Below are positions 35,375 through 44,813 of a stretch of 56,231 nt of DNA, piece by piece (within the stretch, counting starts at the first letter, position 1; every line of letters starts with the position of its first letter). The stretch is from positions 1 through 56,231 of the forward strand of contig NZ_NKHF01000102.1 in assembly GCF_002744175.1 (NCBI RefSeq), given 5' to 3'. The position numbers and the translations under genes are program-made. This DNA is from Pseudoalteromonas piscicida. Its GTDB lineage: Bacteria > Pseudomonadota > Gammaproteobacteria > Enterobacterales > Alteromonadaceae. The notes under the pieces were generated by a model, which was not told the origin of the DNA, did not search any database, and worked only from the letters and a program-made list of their open reading frames with translations.

Positions 35375-36670
35375 ATGTCAGAGAAATTTATTGTACGACT
35401 GAGTGAAGATGCAAAACCGGAGTATTTATCAGCTGGTGCGGCACTGTCGTTTGAAAAGGACGGTGCTTTAATTCATTTACAGCAAGATGAGACGCTAAAG
35501 AATATTCAAAAAGCGGCTCGTAGCATCGCTCAGCAAGGGATTAAGCAGGTACATCTTGAAGGTGACTTGTGGTGTACTGAGTCTCAATGGGCGTTTTATC
35601 AGGGGTTTGTCTCACCTAAAGCTCTAGATGGCGTGGTTTTTGTTGATAATGACCAATCAGACCTGAAAGAGCTTGCTGCATTGCAGTCATCAGCCACTTG
35701 GATGCGTCAAATGATCAATGGCACCGCTGAAGATATCTACCCAGAGAGCCTTGCGGGTAAAGCGGCTGAATTCATTCAGTCTTTAGCGCCGGAACATGTT
35801 AGTTACCAAATCATTAAAGGCGATGCGCTATTAGAGCAGCAATGGATCGGTATCCATGAAGTTGGTCGCGGTAGTGAGCGTCCTCCTGTTTTGCTTGAAC
35901 TGGATTACAACCCAACCGGCAATGACGATGCACCAGTGAGTGCAGCGCTTGTTGGTAAAGGGATCACTTTTGATTCAGGCGGCTACTCGATTAAGCCAAG
36001 CGAAGGTATGCTCACGATGAAGTGCGATATGGGTGGTGCAGCAACGGTAACAGCAGGGTTAGCTTTGGCTATCCAGCGCGGTTTTGACCGTCGAGTAAAA
36101 CTATTCTTATGTTGTGCAGAAAACCTGATCTCAGGTCATGCATACAAGCTAGGCGATATTCTTACGTATAAGAATGGAACAACCGTTGAAATCGTTAACA
36201 CCGATGCCGAAGGACGTTTGGTACTGGCTGACGGCCTCATGGCTGCCGGTGAATCTGGCGCTGAGCTAATCATTGATGCCGCTACGCTGACGGGCGCTGC
36301 GCTGGTTGCTGTAGGTCAAGAATACAATGCGCTATTCGGATTAGACAAAGCGCTGGTAAGCGATGTTCAACAGTATGCGAGCGAAGAGTTTGAGGCTGCG
36401 TGGCCATTACCACTTGAAAAATGGCACCAAAATAGTTGTCCATCTCCTTACGCCGATACTGCTAATAGCCGTGCGCAGAAGGGCGGAGGCTTTGGTGGCG
36501 CTTCTAATGCTGCTGGTTTCTTATCTCGCTTTGTACCGAACGAGGGGCAAGGTTGGGTGCACATTGATTTAGCCGCATCGTTTCAAAACAGTGCTGGCGG
36601 ACAATGGTCTGCAGGTGCAACCACATTAGGCATGAGAACTGTCGCTAGAACATTACAAGAAAAAGCGTAA
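35375..36670 (+). CDS. pepB: aminopeptidase B, M17 leucyl aminopeptidase family
   Basis: 431 residues, the length of PepB (about 430) rather than PepA (about 500). Two-metal catalytic centre with ALVGKGITFDSGGYSIKPS, MKCDMGGAA, and the M17 signature NTDAEGRLVLADGL. Cytoplasmic peptide degradation. GAAGAGA precedes the ATG. Divergent from sfsA across 78 bp. Confidence 0.94.
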   Translation: MSEKFIVRLSEDAKPEYLSAGAALSFEKDGALIHLQQDETLKNIQKAARSIAQQGIKQVHLEGDLWCTESQWAFYQGFVSPKALDGVVFVDNDQSDLKELAALQSSATWMRQMINGTAEDIYPESLAGKAAEFIQSLAPEHVSYQIIKGDALLEQQWIGIHEVGRGSERPPVLLELDYNPTGNDDAPVSAALVGKGITFDSGGYSIKPSEGMLTMKCDMGGAATVTAGLALAIQRGFDRRVKLFLCCAENLISGHAYKLGDILTYKNGTTVEIVNTDAEGRLVLADGLMAAGESGAELIIDAATLTGAALVAVGQEYNALFGLDKALVSDVQQYASEEFEAAWPLPLEKWHQNSCPSPYADTANSRAQKGGGFGGASNAAGFLSRFVPNEGQGWVHIDLAASFQNSAGGQWSAGATTLGMRTVARTLQEKA

Positions 36671-36679
36671 TCATGTTGA

Positions 36680-36718
36680 ACCACGGTTTATTTCACTGCT
36701 TGTGGAATAGACCGTGGT
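36680..36718. repeat. inverted repeat between pepB and the CBS gene
   Basis: ACCACGGT (36680-36687) and ACCGTGGT (36711-36718), 23-nt loop, between convergent genes. There is no T-run, so terminator function is doubtful. Confidence 0.4.
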
Positions 36719-36761
36719 ATTGCTTACTTGTCACGAGTAACTTGCCTGCAGTCCCGTCATG

Positions 36762-37181
36762 CTAAGACAAGAGCGCCGCTGCAAGGCGAACAAAATCTGA
36801 TGAAGTGAGTATGCCTACTAGTTTATTTTGCTCGTCCACAACAGGCATACAGCCATGGCGATTATCAACAAAGAAGCGTACTACATCATGCAATGATTGC
36901 TCTGGTTGTACACTCGCAAAATCCGTTGCCATTATATCTAGTACTTTAGTTTGTTTTTCTTTACGGGCTAGTGCATTAGCACCATAGGTCGCCATAATTC
37001 CCATGACCTTGGCAATCATTATCTTCTGCGTCAACATACCAACCAAAGTGCCACTTTCATCAATAACTGGAATGTGACGAACGTTCTTCTCCTTCATCAA
37101 ATTATGTGCATCTTGTAAGGTATTTTCAGCACTAACGGCAAAGGGATCTGGTGTCATTAAATCAGCTACAGTTTGAGTCAT
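36762..37181 (-). CDS. CBS-domain protein
   Basis: 139 residues made up of two CBS domains (about 8-60 and 78-135: LMTPDPFAVSAENTLQDAHNLM and IMATDFASVQPEQSLHDVVRFF). Such stand-alone pairs bind adenine nucleotides and regulate other proteins; the partner is unknown. AAGGAG precedes the ATG. Confidence 0.9.
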   Translation of the reverse strand: MTQTVADLMTPDPFAVSAENTLQDAHNLMKEKNVRHIPVIDESGTLVGMLTQKIMIAKVMGIMATYGANALARKEKQTKVLDIMATDFASVQPEQSLHDVVRFFVDNRHGCMPVVDEQNKLVGILTSSDFVRLAAALLS

Positions 37182-37318
37182 CGGTTACTCCTTTTCACTA
37201 CACAGTCTTATTACTGAGTTTAGCTTGATTCGACTTTAATGTATGGAATTGAGATCAAGTTTTGAACTATTTCTCGTTATGTACCTCTCATTGAAATAAC
37301 AATCAAGAGGGTAACCCA

Positions 37319-37972
37319 ATGAAAAAATTACTGATATTAGGGGCTGTTGCGAGCTTGCTTTGCAATTCGGTTTTCGCAGCAGAGCGAAGTGTTGAATATG
37401 GCGAGATTAATCAAATTCTAGATTTAATTGCCAACAAAGCGCAGTCGCAATATATCTTGTCTAAATTTACCGTGGAAGTGAAGCAGCCCGATATCAAACT
37501 AGAGGATGTGAAACTTTGGTTGGAGCAAGATGGCAAAACCATTGCCAATGGTATCATAGACAAAGATGGCAATATTGATTTACCAATTCTACCGCAGTCA
37601 CGCGCAGATAAAGTTAGCTTAGTGATCAATCAAGAAAAAGACGCCGTTGCAATTATGGTTAATACGGATATTGCGCCACTGACTAAGCAGCAGGTTATGT
37701 ATCGCGATTTGTTTATCCTTTTAGAGGATATGGACGCTTTTGTTGATCTAATGGCTGGTGGCTTGTCTTGGCTTGCCCCGAGCTTTGATGAGCTAGAGTT
37801 TACTTTTACCGAACCGGCATCCATTCAGTTTGTGGATGTAAAAGGCAAAACCCAAAAGTTTGTTACGGATGACGAGTTTAAGATCCAAATCCCTAATAAG
37901 AAAAAGTGGATGAAGCAAAATCCCCCATTGCAATTTAGTGCCTTACCAACACAGTTTGCACCTATTGATTAG
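37319..37972 (+). CDS. DUF2987 exported protein
   Basis: 217 residues. Signal peptide (about 1-20, ending VFA) and a DUF2987-type domain (VEYGEINQILDLIANKAQSQYILSKF at its start, cited for recognition of the family). Periplasmic; function unknown. AGAGGG precedes the ATG. Monocistronic by appearance. Confidence 0.8.
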   Translation: MKKLLILGAVASLLCNSVFAAERSVEYGEINQILDLIANKAQSQYILSKFTVEVKQPDIKLEDVKLWLEQDGKTIANGIIDKDGNIDLPILPQSRADKVSLVINQEKDAVAIMVNTDIAPLTKQQVMYRDLFILLEDMDAFVDLMAGGLSWLAPSFDELEFTFTEPASIQFVDVKGKTQKFVTDDEFKIQIPNKKKWMKQNPPLQFSALPTQFAPID

Positions 37973-37993
37973 GGAAGATAGCCTCTATGCTTA

Positions 37994-38467
37994 CTAACGG
38001 GTAGGCATAACTCTTTCCATCAGGTAATTAGTTAACGTTTCGCCACGAACATTCACCTGCTGTTCTTTTACCACTTGGAAACCAAAATGCTCGAAGAAAG
38101 GTTTAGCCGTTTTACTAACATGAGAAAATAACCGTGTTGTATTGCGTGTTTTGCTTTGTGCTAAGAGAGCGAGCATAAGTGCTTTCCCTATGCCTTGGCC
38201 TTGATGCTCTGTATGGCAAAAAAAGTGATCAATAAGGCCGTTAGCTTGGAGATCGGCAAAGCCAACAACTTTACCTTTTAGCACAGCGACAAGCGGCTGG
38301 TTATTCCTTAATCGCTGCTGCCAGCTTTCATCGGCAATGTCGCTATGCGCCCATGCTTTGACTTGGTTATTGGAGTAGTGCTGTATGTTTACCGAGCGTA
38401 TTGTGTCAAACATAAGTTTGTGTAACACGGCTTCTTCACCGCTTTGAAACGCTCTGATGATAACCAT
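37994..38467 (-). CDS. GNAT-family N-acetyltransferase
   Basis: 157 residues. GNAT fold with acetyl-CoA motif QGQGIGKALMLALLAQ. Resembles the YafP/PhnO-like group of small acetyltransferases (IRAFQSGEEAVLHKLMFDTIR at the N-terminus). Substrate unknown. AAAGG precedes the ATG; it starts 9 nt after yibQ stops, so it may be read from the gpmI-envC-ctpA-yibQ operon. Confidence 0.88.
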   Translation of the reverse strand: MVIIRAFQSGEEAVLHKLMFDTIRSVNIQHYSNNQVKAWAHSDIADESWQQRLRNNQPLVAVLKGKVVGFADLQANGLIDHFFCHTEHQGQGIGKALMLALLAQSKTRNTTRLFSHVSKTAKPFFEHFGFQVVKEQQVNVRGETLTNYLMERVMPTR

Positions 38468-38476
38468 TGTTCGCCT

Positions 38477-39256
38477 TTATTCTTGAAGTCTTAATTGTCC
38501 TGAAATCGCGTGTTGTTCGGCTATCTCGGCAAGCCTGACATATTTTTGTTCTACCAACTGAGAAACGGGCACGAGCTGCGCATTTTTACTGCCAACCTCT
38601 GCAAGCTTACGCGCGAGAAAGGCGGCCGTTTCTGGATACGGGTGAGCAATAATAATAACCTGCTCATGGTTTTCAAGTAGCTGGAGCATATATTGCCACT
38701 GTTTATTGAGCGCGGCTTCCGATACATCATTGTCCAAAAAGACTTGCCGTGCGATGTTTTTCACGCCATACAGATTCGCTGCGTGCTGTGCTTGACTCTG
38801 GCTGGTGGTGCGGCTATCCAAAAAATACAGGCTACGCTTTTTTAGTATTTCCATGGTCCATTTCATTGGCTCGATTTGTTCGGTTAATGCGGAGCCCATG
38901 TGGTTATTTACGCCTTTTACTTGGGGCAGGGTCGATAATGCATTACCCAGTGTCATTTGCAGTTGCCACTTTTCCATCTCTGAAGTTAGAGCGCCGGGAC
39001 CTAATGCTTTTTCTGGATCTTTTGCCTGCATCGGAATGTGGAGTAGCAATTCGCGTTGTTGACGGCTTGCAGCAAAGGCAAACTGCTGAGAATAAGGAGT
39101 GTGAGGCAGAATCGAAAAAGTGACCCCACCTGGAAGAGAGAGTAATTCCAAATCGCGTTGATGATTACCTATGTCATCAATCACAATTGCAAATTGTTTT
39201 GCTGGCACAGTAAATGCGACACAGGCCAGCAGGAACCCGATAATTTTTATTAGCAC
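38477..39256 (-). CDS. yibQ: divergent polysaccharide deacetylase family protein (YibQ)
   Basis: 259 residues. Signal peptide (about 1-20, ending VPA) then a divergent polysaccharide-deacetylase barrel: FAIVIDDIGNHQRDL, GVTFSILPHTPYS, LLHIPMQAKDP, VNNHMGSAL, FLDSRTTSQS. The start is a GTG with only a weak ribosome site, 45 nt after ctpA. Usual neighbour of envC. Predicted periplasmic; substrate not established. Confidence 0.88.
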   Translation of the reverse strand: MLIKIIGFLLACVAFTVPAKQFAIVIDDIGNHQRDLELLSLPGGVTFSILPHTPYSQQFAFAASRQQRELLLHIPMQAKDPEKALGPGALTSEMEKWQLQMTLGNALSTLPQVKGVNNHMGSALTEQIEPMKWTMEILKKRSLYFLDSRTTSQSQAQHAANLYGVKNIARQVFLDNDVSEAALNKQWQYMLQLLENHEQVIIIAHPYPETAAFLARKLAEVGSKNAQLVPVSQLVEQKYVRLAEIAEQHAISGQLRLQE

Positions 39257-39278
39257 ACTAATTTATTATTATAGTTTA

Positions 39279-39294
39279 CCGCCCCATTGGGCGG
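39279..39294. repeat. short GC hairpin between ctpA-like gene and yibQ
   Basis: CCGCCC / GGGCGG with a 4-nt loop. On the minus (coding) strand it is not followed by T's, so it is more likely an intercistronic stability or attenuation hairpin than a terminator. Confidence 0.4.
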
Positions 39295-39301
39295 CTTTTC
39301 A

Positions 39302-40513
39302 TTATTGTGATTGAACTAGCGCAACAGCCTTAGGCCAATGTGACGCAAGTTGTTCAATACCTGTTGTCTTGATTGATTCTTCACCAGTGATTATAGCGCT
39401 TTTATCGAGCAGGGAAAGCGCTTGTTTGGTGAAATATACATCAGGCTCTACACCCGTTCCCTCTATCGATGTCCCGGCAGGCGTATAATACCTAGCCGTT
39501 GTTAACTTTAATGCGGTAGTCCCATTTCCGATAGGAATAAGAGATTGCACAGAGCCTTTACCGTATGAACGCAATCCTATGACTAGCGCACGTTTGTTAT
39601 CTTTTAAGGCCGCGGCTAAAATCTCTGCCGCAGAGGCTGAGTTGTTATTGATCAGAACTAAAATTGGCGCACCATTTAGAATATCGCCTCGTTTTGCAAT
39701 ATATGCCTGATTGGCATCATAAAATCGGCCTTTGGTTGTGACAATGGTGCCACTATCTAAAAATAAGTCAGAAATCGCGACAGCGCTGTTTAACGTACCA
39801 CCTGGGTTATCTCGCAAGTCGATGACAAGCTTTTTAAGTGGCTCACCAAGCTGCATCTGTAGGTGAGTGATTTGCCTAGCAACATCGTGGTAGGTGTGGT
39901 GATTAAAGCTATTAACGCTCAAAAAACCGGTACCGTCATTAAATAGCTTGCTGGCAACGCTTTCAATGACAATTTCTTGTCGTTTTAATTCGATTGAAAC
40001 TGGCTCGTCGTTCCTTAGTACCACTAGCTTGATCAGGTTTTTACTCGCGGCTTTTAGTAAGGCGGAAACCTCAGCTATGGTGTTGCCCGTTACGTTCACC
40101 CCGTTAATTGCTTTGAGCTTATCACCGCCCTCAATGCCTGCAAGCGCGGCGGGAGAGTTGGGAAGTGTATCTAAGATAACCACGTAATCATCTTGCTCTT
40201 CGACCTCAATCCCAAGACCTGTATAGCGACCGTTTGCTGCGCTAAAGATGGCCTCTAAATCGTCTTCATCTAAGTATTTGGAATAGGGGTCTAGATTATC
40301 AAATAGACTGGTTAAATTCTCCTCGTTGTATCGACTAAGCGGCACATCCTCAACATAGTAGGTGTGGATATGGTATAGGATCTCATCGATTTCTTGAGCG
40401 GAAAACTTTTGTGCCGACGCTTGGCTGAGGGCGCTAAAACTTAATAAAAGCAGGAAGCTTAATAATGCAACATAGCGAGCCGCAAGCGCGTAAAAACGGG
40501 TTTTTCTATTCAT
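39302..40513 (-). CDS. carboxyl-terminal processing protease, S41 (CtpA family)
   Basis: 403 residues. Signal peptide (about 1-33), a PDZ domain (about 90-175, GLGIEVEEQDDYVVIL...ALAGIEGGDKLKAING) and an S41 catalytic domain with the Ser-Lys dyad Ser294 (NNNSASAAE) and Lys319 (SYGKGSVQ), 25 residues apart as usual. Periplasmic processing protease, in this position often tied to peptidoglycan hydrolase control. The ATG at 40513 with GAGGAG ahead is preferred to an upstream GTG. Follows envC by about 38 nt. Confidence 0.93.
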   Translation of the reverse strand: MNRKTRFYALAARYVALLSFLLLLSFSALSQASAQKFSAQEIDEILYHIHTYYVEDVPLSRYNEENLTSLFDNLDPYSKYLDEDDLEAIFSAANGRYTGLGIEVEEQDDYVVILDTLPNSPAALAGIEGGDKLKAINGVNVTGNTIAEVSALLKAASKNLIKLVVLRNDEPVSIELKRQEIVIESVASKLFNDGTGFLSVNSFNHHTYHDVARQITHLQMQLGEPLKKLVIDLRDNPGGTLNSAVAISDLFLDSGTIVTTKGRFYDANQAYIAKRGDILNGAPILVLINNNSASAAEILAAALKDNKRALVIGLRSYGKGSVQSLIPIGNGTTALKLTTARYYTPAGTSIEGTGVEPDVYFTKQALSLLDKSAIITGEESIKTTGIEQLASHWPKAVALVQSQ

Positions 40514-40551
40514 GTGCTGCTCCTCATTAAGGTGCAGCACGGGTTAATCAG

Positions 40552-41697
40552 TTAACTGGATCTGCACCATTTGATCGGATCGACAGCGCTTCCCTTATGC
40601 CGTATCTCAAAGTATAGACCAGGATCTCTTTGTCCGCCGCTTTGTCCAACCAAAGCGATAACTTCGCCACTGCGAACTTGATCGCCAACATCGTGAAGCA
40701 GTGTTTGGGCATGACCATACAGGCTCATAAAGCCATGGCCGTGATCAAGTACGATGACCCAACCAAAGCCATTTAACCAATCTGCGTATACTACTTGCCC
40801 AGGTGCAACACTGGCTATCTCGGCTCCTTCATTGGCGCCAATAAGCACTCCTTTCCAGTTCATACCGGCATGCTTACTTTGACCAAATCGATGCTTGATC
40901 TTGCCTCTGGTGGGCAAGCGCATTTTTCCTTTTAACTTGGCCAAGCCATCTAAGCGTATTTCAGCTTCTTGTTGTGCTTTTGCGAGCTCTTCTAGAGTTT
41001 GGATTAGCGTCTGCTCATTCTCCTTTAAATAAGCGATCGCTGAGCGGGTCTCTTTGAGCTTATTATTCAGGCTGGCGAGTTGACTTTGACGTTCTTGTTT
41101 AGCTTGCTTTAAGGCTTCAAGGCGCTCACTTTGGTGACGCTTTAGTGCTTCAAGACGAGACTGACTGCGCGCTAGCTCTGTTTGGGTATCGGCAAGTGCT
41201 TGGCTTATTACTTTGAGCTGTTCTAGTTGCTCAATTCTGGCCTTGTTTAAATAATCGTAGTAAGCAATGGTGCGCTCTAGTTTGGCTGCGTGATCTTGAT
41301 TAAGTAGCATTCTCGAATAATCATGTGAGCCGGTCATGTAGGCGCTTTTTAATTGCGCGGCCAGTAGTTTTTCAAACTTCTTCTTATCGCTGAGTAAATT
41401 ACTTTCTTGCTCTTTTAACGCTGCTTGTTCTACTTTATTTTCTTTAATGCCGACTTCAGTCAGCGAGACTGCTTTGGCACTTTTTGCAATATCAAGTTCA
41501 AACGCTTTGAGCTTAGCTTCTTGAGATTTAATTTCGCTACGTTGTTTTGCAAAGGCTTGTTGGCTTGCTTTGAGCTGTTGTTGAACTTCACTTAAGTCTT
41601 GTTTAGTGCGTGACTCATTGGCAACAGCGGGAGCTGTCACCATGAGTAGCGCTGCACAGAGTAGTGCAGCATGGGAAAATGTCGTTTTTAGCGGCAT
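40552..41697 (-). CDS. envC: murein hydrolase activator EnvC
   Basis: 381 residues. Signal peptide (about 1-26), long coiled coil (about 27-245), and a C-terminal LytM/M23 domain (about 265-380). The M23 zinc site is degenerate: HAGMNW where active enzymes have H...D, and LYFEIRH where they have HxH. This loss is a known trait of EnvC, which activates amidases (AmiA/AmiB) instead of cutting peptidoglycan. Between gpmI (12 nt upstream) and the protease gene. Confidence 0.93.
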   Translation of the reverse strand: MPLKTTFSHAALLCAALLMVTAPAVANESRTKQDLSEVQQQLKASQQAFAKQRSEIKSQEAKLKAFELDIAKSAKAVSLTEVGIKENKVEQAALKEQESNLLSDKKKFEKLLAAQLKSAYMTGSHDYSRMLLNQDHAAKLERTIAYYDYLNKARIEQLEQLKVISQALADTQTELARSQSRLEALKRHQSERLEALKQAKQERQSQLASLNNKLKETRSAIAYLKENEQTLIQTLEELAKAQQEAEIRLDGLAKLKGKMRLPTRGKIKHRFGQSKHAGMNWKGVLIGANEGAEIASVAPGQVVYADWLNGFGWVIVLDHGHGFMSLYGHAQTLLHDVGDQVRSGEVIALVGQSGGQRDPGLYFEIRHKGSAVDPIKWCRSS

Positions 41698-41709
41698 AAA
41701 AACAAGCCG

Positions 41710-43251
41710 TTATTTTAAACGCATTATTGGAGTGCCTGTCATTTCGCTAGGCTGCTCCATGCCAAGTAAATGTAGCATAGTCGGGGCAACATCGCTTAGC
41801 GCTTTTCCTGCTTGCGGTTCAGCATCGCGTCCAACATAAATGAATGGTACTGGCTCACTGGTGTGTGCTGTGTGTGCTTGACCGGTTTTTGGGTTTTGCA
41901 TTTGCTCTGCATTGCCGTGGTCTGCTGTGATCAAAGCTTCACCACCGCTTTCTTTTAGTGCCTCAACTACGCGACCAATGCACTTATCAACGGCTTCACA
42001 TGCTTTTACCGCAGCTTCAAATACACCTGAGTGTCCAACCATATCACCATTTGGATAGTTACAAATAATCACGTCGAATTCGCCGCTATGAATGGCTTCA
42101 ACTAACTTATCAGTTAGCATTTCTGAGTTCATCTCCGGCTGCAAGTCGTAAGTGGCAACTTGTGGAGAAGGGATCAGTTCACGCTTTTCTCCATCAAATA
42201 AATCTTCACGACCACCACTGAAGAAGAAGGTAACGTGTGCATATTTTTCAGTTTCTGATATGCGAAGTTGGGTTTTGTTATGCTTAGCGAGCCACTCACC
42301 TAACACGTTAACCAAGGCTTCAGGTGCAAAAGCAATTGGGGCGTTGATGTCGGCAGCATATTCGGTCATCATCACAAAGCCGCTTAGCTTAGGTGCTTTT
42401 CGTTTTTCGAAGCCACTAAAGTTTGCATCTACAAAGGCGCGGGTCATTTCTCGGGCTCGGTCGGCACGGAAGTTCATAAAAATAACCGTATCACCGTCAT
42501 CAATAGTTGCAGCTGGTTCACCCTCTGCAGCAATAACAGACGCTTTGACAAACTCATCATTCTCATCACGTGCGTAGGCTGCTTGCAACGCTTCAACGCC
42601 TGTAGGGTAGGTAAATTCTGCTTCACCACTTACCATCAGGTTGTACGCAGACTCTACGCGGTCCCAACGGTTGTCACGGTCCATAGCGTAGTAGCGGCCA
42701 ACAATGGAGGCGAGTCGACCACAGTTTAACGACTGCATTAAGGCTTCCATTTTCTCAATTGAAGCTTGCGCACTGCGTGGTGGGGTATCGCGGCCGTCTA
42801 AAAATGCGTGTAAATATACCGTGGCGCCACGTTGTGCTGCTAGTTTTATCGCTGCAACAATGTGGTCTTCGTGACTATGAACACCACCTGGGCTTAATAG
42901 TCCCATCAGGTGAACGGCTTTGCCTTGTGAAACTGCTTTGTCGATATTCTCAACAAGTGTAGGGTTATGGTCAAATTCACCATCATCAATTGCTTTGGTA
43001 ATGCGGGTAAAATCTTGGTAGACCACTCGCCCTGCGCCAAGGTTAACGTGGCCAACTTCTGAGTTACCCATTTGACCATCAGGCAGGCCAACATCTAGGC
43101 CTGACCCTGAAATAAGGGTATGAGGAGCCGAGCGCCAAAGTTCATCTAATATTGGGGTGTTTGCTGCTAAAATAGCATTGCTTTCGCTTTCTTCTCGATA
43201 GCCCCAACCGTCTAAAATCATTAATACCAATGGCTTTTTCTTAGCTGTCAT
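41710..43251 (-). CDS. gpmI: 2,3-bisphosphoglycerate-independent phosphoglycerate mutase
   Basis: 513 residues. Mn2+-dependent interconversion of 3- and 2-phosphoglycerate. Metal-binding MILDGWG near the N-terminus, catalytic Ser64 in MGNSEVGHVNLGAGR, and the metal site ITADHGNAEQM near the C-terminus. AGGAG precedes the ATG. First gene of gpmI-envC-ctpA-yibQ, the usual order. Confidence 0.97.
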   Translation of the reverse strand: MTAKKKPLVLMILDGWGYREESESNAILAANTPILDELWRSAPHTLISGSGLDVGLPDGQMGNSEVGHVNLGAGRVVYQDFTRITKAIDDGEFDHNPTLVENIDKAVSQGKAVHLMGLLSPGGVHSHEDHIVAAIKLAAQRGATVYLHAFLDGRDTPPRSAQASIEKMEALMQSLNCGRLASIVGRYYAMDRDNRWDRVESAYNLMVSGEAEFTYPTGVEALQAAYARDENDEFVKASVIAAEGEPAATIDDGDTVIFMNFRADRAREMTRAFVDANFSGFEKRKAPKLSGFVMMTEYAADINAPIAFAPEALVNVLGEWLAKHNKTQLRISETEKYAHVTFFFSGGREDLFDGEKRELIPSPQVATYDLQPEMNSEMLTDKLVEAIHSGEFDVIICNYPNGDMVGHSGVFEAAVKACEAVDKCIGRVVEALKESGGEALITADHGNAEQMQNPKTGQAHTAHTSEPVPFIYVGRDAEPQAGKALSDVAPTMLHLLGMEQPSEMTGTPIMRLK

Positions 43252-43527
43252 TTGCGCTCCTGAAATCCTAAATTAGGCACGATGTTGATGTCTTATGCTG
43301 AATGCCTGCAATCATATCGTAAAGGCTTGAATTGCAGTACTTCTTATAAGCTGCTCTGGTTGCTGTCAGTAGAATACCTGTTTTTGTATGAATATTCAGC
43401 CCCACGGCGATGAATATTCCATATCCTGATTGATATTTGCTCATATTGAACAAGTCTGTTTTGTCGTGAATAAAGAGGGTATACTTGCTGCCACTTTATG
43501 GTTTGATAACTTTTGGTTGATAAATTA
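43252..43527. promoter_or_regulatory. divergent region between gpmI and yibN, with spaced direct repeat
   Basis: Contains two copies of ATGAATATTC (43388-43397 and 43410-43419), 22 bp apart (two helical turns), each holding the palindrome GAATATTC. This is the geometry of a two-site operator. TATACT at 43480-43485 may be the -10 of the yibN operon. Confidence 0.45.
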
Positions 43528-43959
43528 ATGGAACAATACGTTGCGTTTTTAGGTAACCATCCGGTACTAAGCATTATTTGGGTAGTGTTAGCCCTAATGC
43601 TAGTGAACAGTTGGTTCAAAAGTAAATTTTCTAAAATTAGACAAATAAACCCTCAGCAGCTAACTATGTTGGTAAACCGCCAAGATGGCCAAGTAGTCGA
43701 CATGCGTGCCGCAAAGGAGTTTAATCAAGGTCATATTGCGGGCTCGGAGCAAGTGAGCGCTGAAAAACTCAAGCAAAAAGACTTTGCTGGTCTTGAAAAA
43801 CACAAATCAAAGCCCATTATATTGGTCTGTAATACGGGTATGACGGCATCCGCTGTGGCTGATAACATGCACAAAGCTGGATTCGAGCAAGTGTTCGTAT
43901 TATCTGGTGGTATTGGCGCATGGCAAAATGCGGGTTTACCAATCACTAACGGAAAATAA
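43528..43959 (+). CDS. yibN: membrane-anchored rhodanese (YibN)
   Basis: 143 residues, as E. coli YibN. N-terminal membrane helix (about 10-28) and a cytoplasmic rhodanese domain with catalytic-loop Cys101 (ILVCNTGMTAS). Sulfurtransferase or sulfur carrier; physiological partner unknown. The ATG at 43528 is chosen over an upstream TTG. First gene of yibN-grxC-secB-gpsA, as in enterics. Confidence 0.9.
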   Translation: MEQYVAFLGNHPVLSIIWVVLALMLVNSWFKSKFSKIRQINPQQLTMLVNRQDGQVVDMRAAKEFNQGHIAGSEQVSAEKLKQKDFAGLEKHKSKPIILVCNTGMTASAVADNMHKAGFEQVFVLSGGIGAWQNAGLPITNGK

Positions 43960-43971
43960 TCGAGGTATATG

Positions 43972-44229
43972 ATGAGCCAAGTCGTGATCTACACCAAAGA
44001 CTATTGCCCATTTTGTCATCGTGCAAAAGCACTTTTAGATGCAAAAGGTGTCACATACACGGAGTATGATATTGGCGCACAGCCTGAACTTCGTGACGAG
44101 ATGATCGAAAAAGCGAATGGTGGACACACTGTACCACAGATCTTTATCGCTGAACGCCACATTGGCGGGTGTGACGATATGATGGCGCTTGAAGCGCAAG
44201 GCGAACTCGACAACTTATTACAAGCATAA
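43972..44229 (+). CDS. grxC: glutaredoxin 3
   Basis: 85 residues. Active site CPFC (Cys12, Cys15), glutathione-binding TVPQIFI and GGCDDMMAL. Reduces disulfides with glutathione. Two adjacent ATG codons exist; GAGG lies 6 nt from the second (43972) and only 3 nt from the first, so the second is chosen. 12 nt after yibN. Confidence 0.96.
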   Translation: MSQVVIYTKDYCPFCHRAKALLDAKGVTYTEYDIGAQPELRDEMIEKANGGHTVPQIFIAERHIGGCDDMMALEAQGELDNLLQA

Positions 44230-44321
44230 GCTTGATTGATGAGCGATAGATTGCTCAACTTAATTTTAAATAATGACTGCTAGCGAATTAGCAGAAACAC
44301 AACAGAATTTAGGAAATAATC

Positions 44322-44810
44322 ATGGCAGAAGAAAACCAAGCAGCAGAACAACAACAAGAAGGCGCACAGTTTAATATTCAACGCATCTATACTAAAGATG
44401 TGTCATTTGAAACGCCAAACTCGCCGGCTATCTTCCAAAAAGAGTGGACGCCAGAAGTTAAGCTAGACATGGACACGCGTTCTGCCAAGCTTGATGATAA
44501 TGTATTTGAAGTTGTGTTAGCACTCACCGTAACCGCAACAATTGGTGAAGAAACTGCATTCTTATGCGAAATCCAACAGGCAGGTATTTTTGCGATTGCG
44601 GATCTTGAAGAGATGCAAATGGCACATATGCTAGGTGCTTTCTGCCCTAATATCCTATTCCCATATGCGCGCGAAGCGGTAGCTAGCCTAGTTAACCGTG
44701 GTACTTTCCCACAGTTAAACCTAGCGCCAGTTAACTTTGACGCATTATTTGCTCAGTACATGCAGCAACGTGCAGCTCAAGCACAGCCTGAGCAAACTGC
44801 TGACGCATAA
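44322..44810 (+). CDS. secB: protein-export chaperone SecB
   Basis: 162 residues. Tetrameric cytosolic chaperone that delivers unfolded preproteins to SecA. Family segments FNIQRIYTKDVSFETPNSPAIF and LGAFCPNILFPYARE. AGGAAA precedes the ATG. Starts 92 nt after grxC; gpsA follows 3 nt after its stop. Confidence 0.97.
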   Translation: MAEENQAAEQQQEGAQFNIQRIYTKDVSFETPNSPAIFQKEWTPEVKLDMDTRSAKLDDNVFEVVLALTVTATIGEETAFLCEIQQAGIFAIADLEEMQMAHMLGAFCPNILFPYAREAVASLVNRGTFPQLNLAPVNFDALFAQYMQQRAAQAQPEQTADA

Positions 44811-44813
44811 CCT

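Noticed and set aside
40552..41697. Degenerate M23 active site as a sign of pseudogene decay
   Set aside because: Loss of zinc ligands is the normal state of EnvC, which activates amidases; the reading frame is intact and full length.
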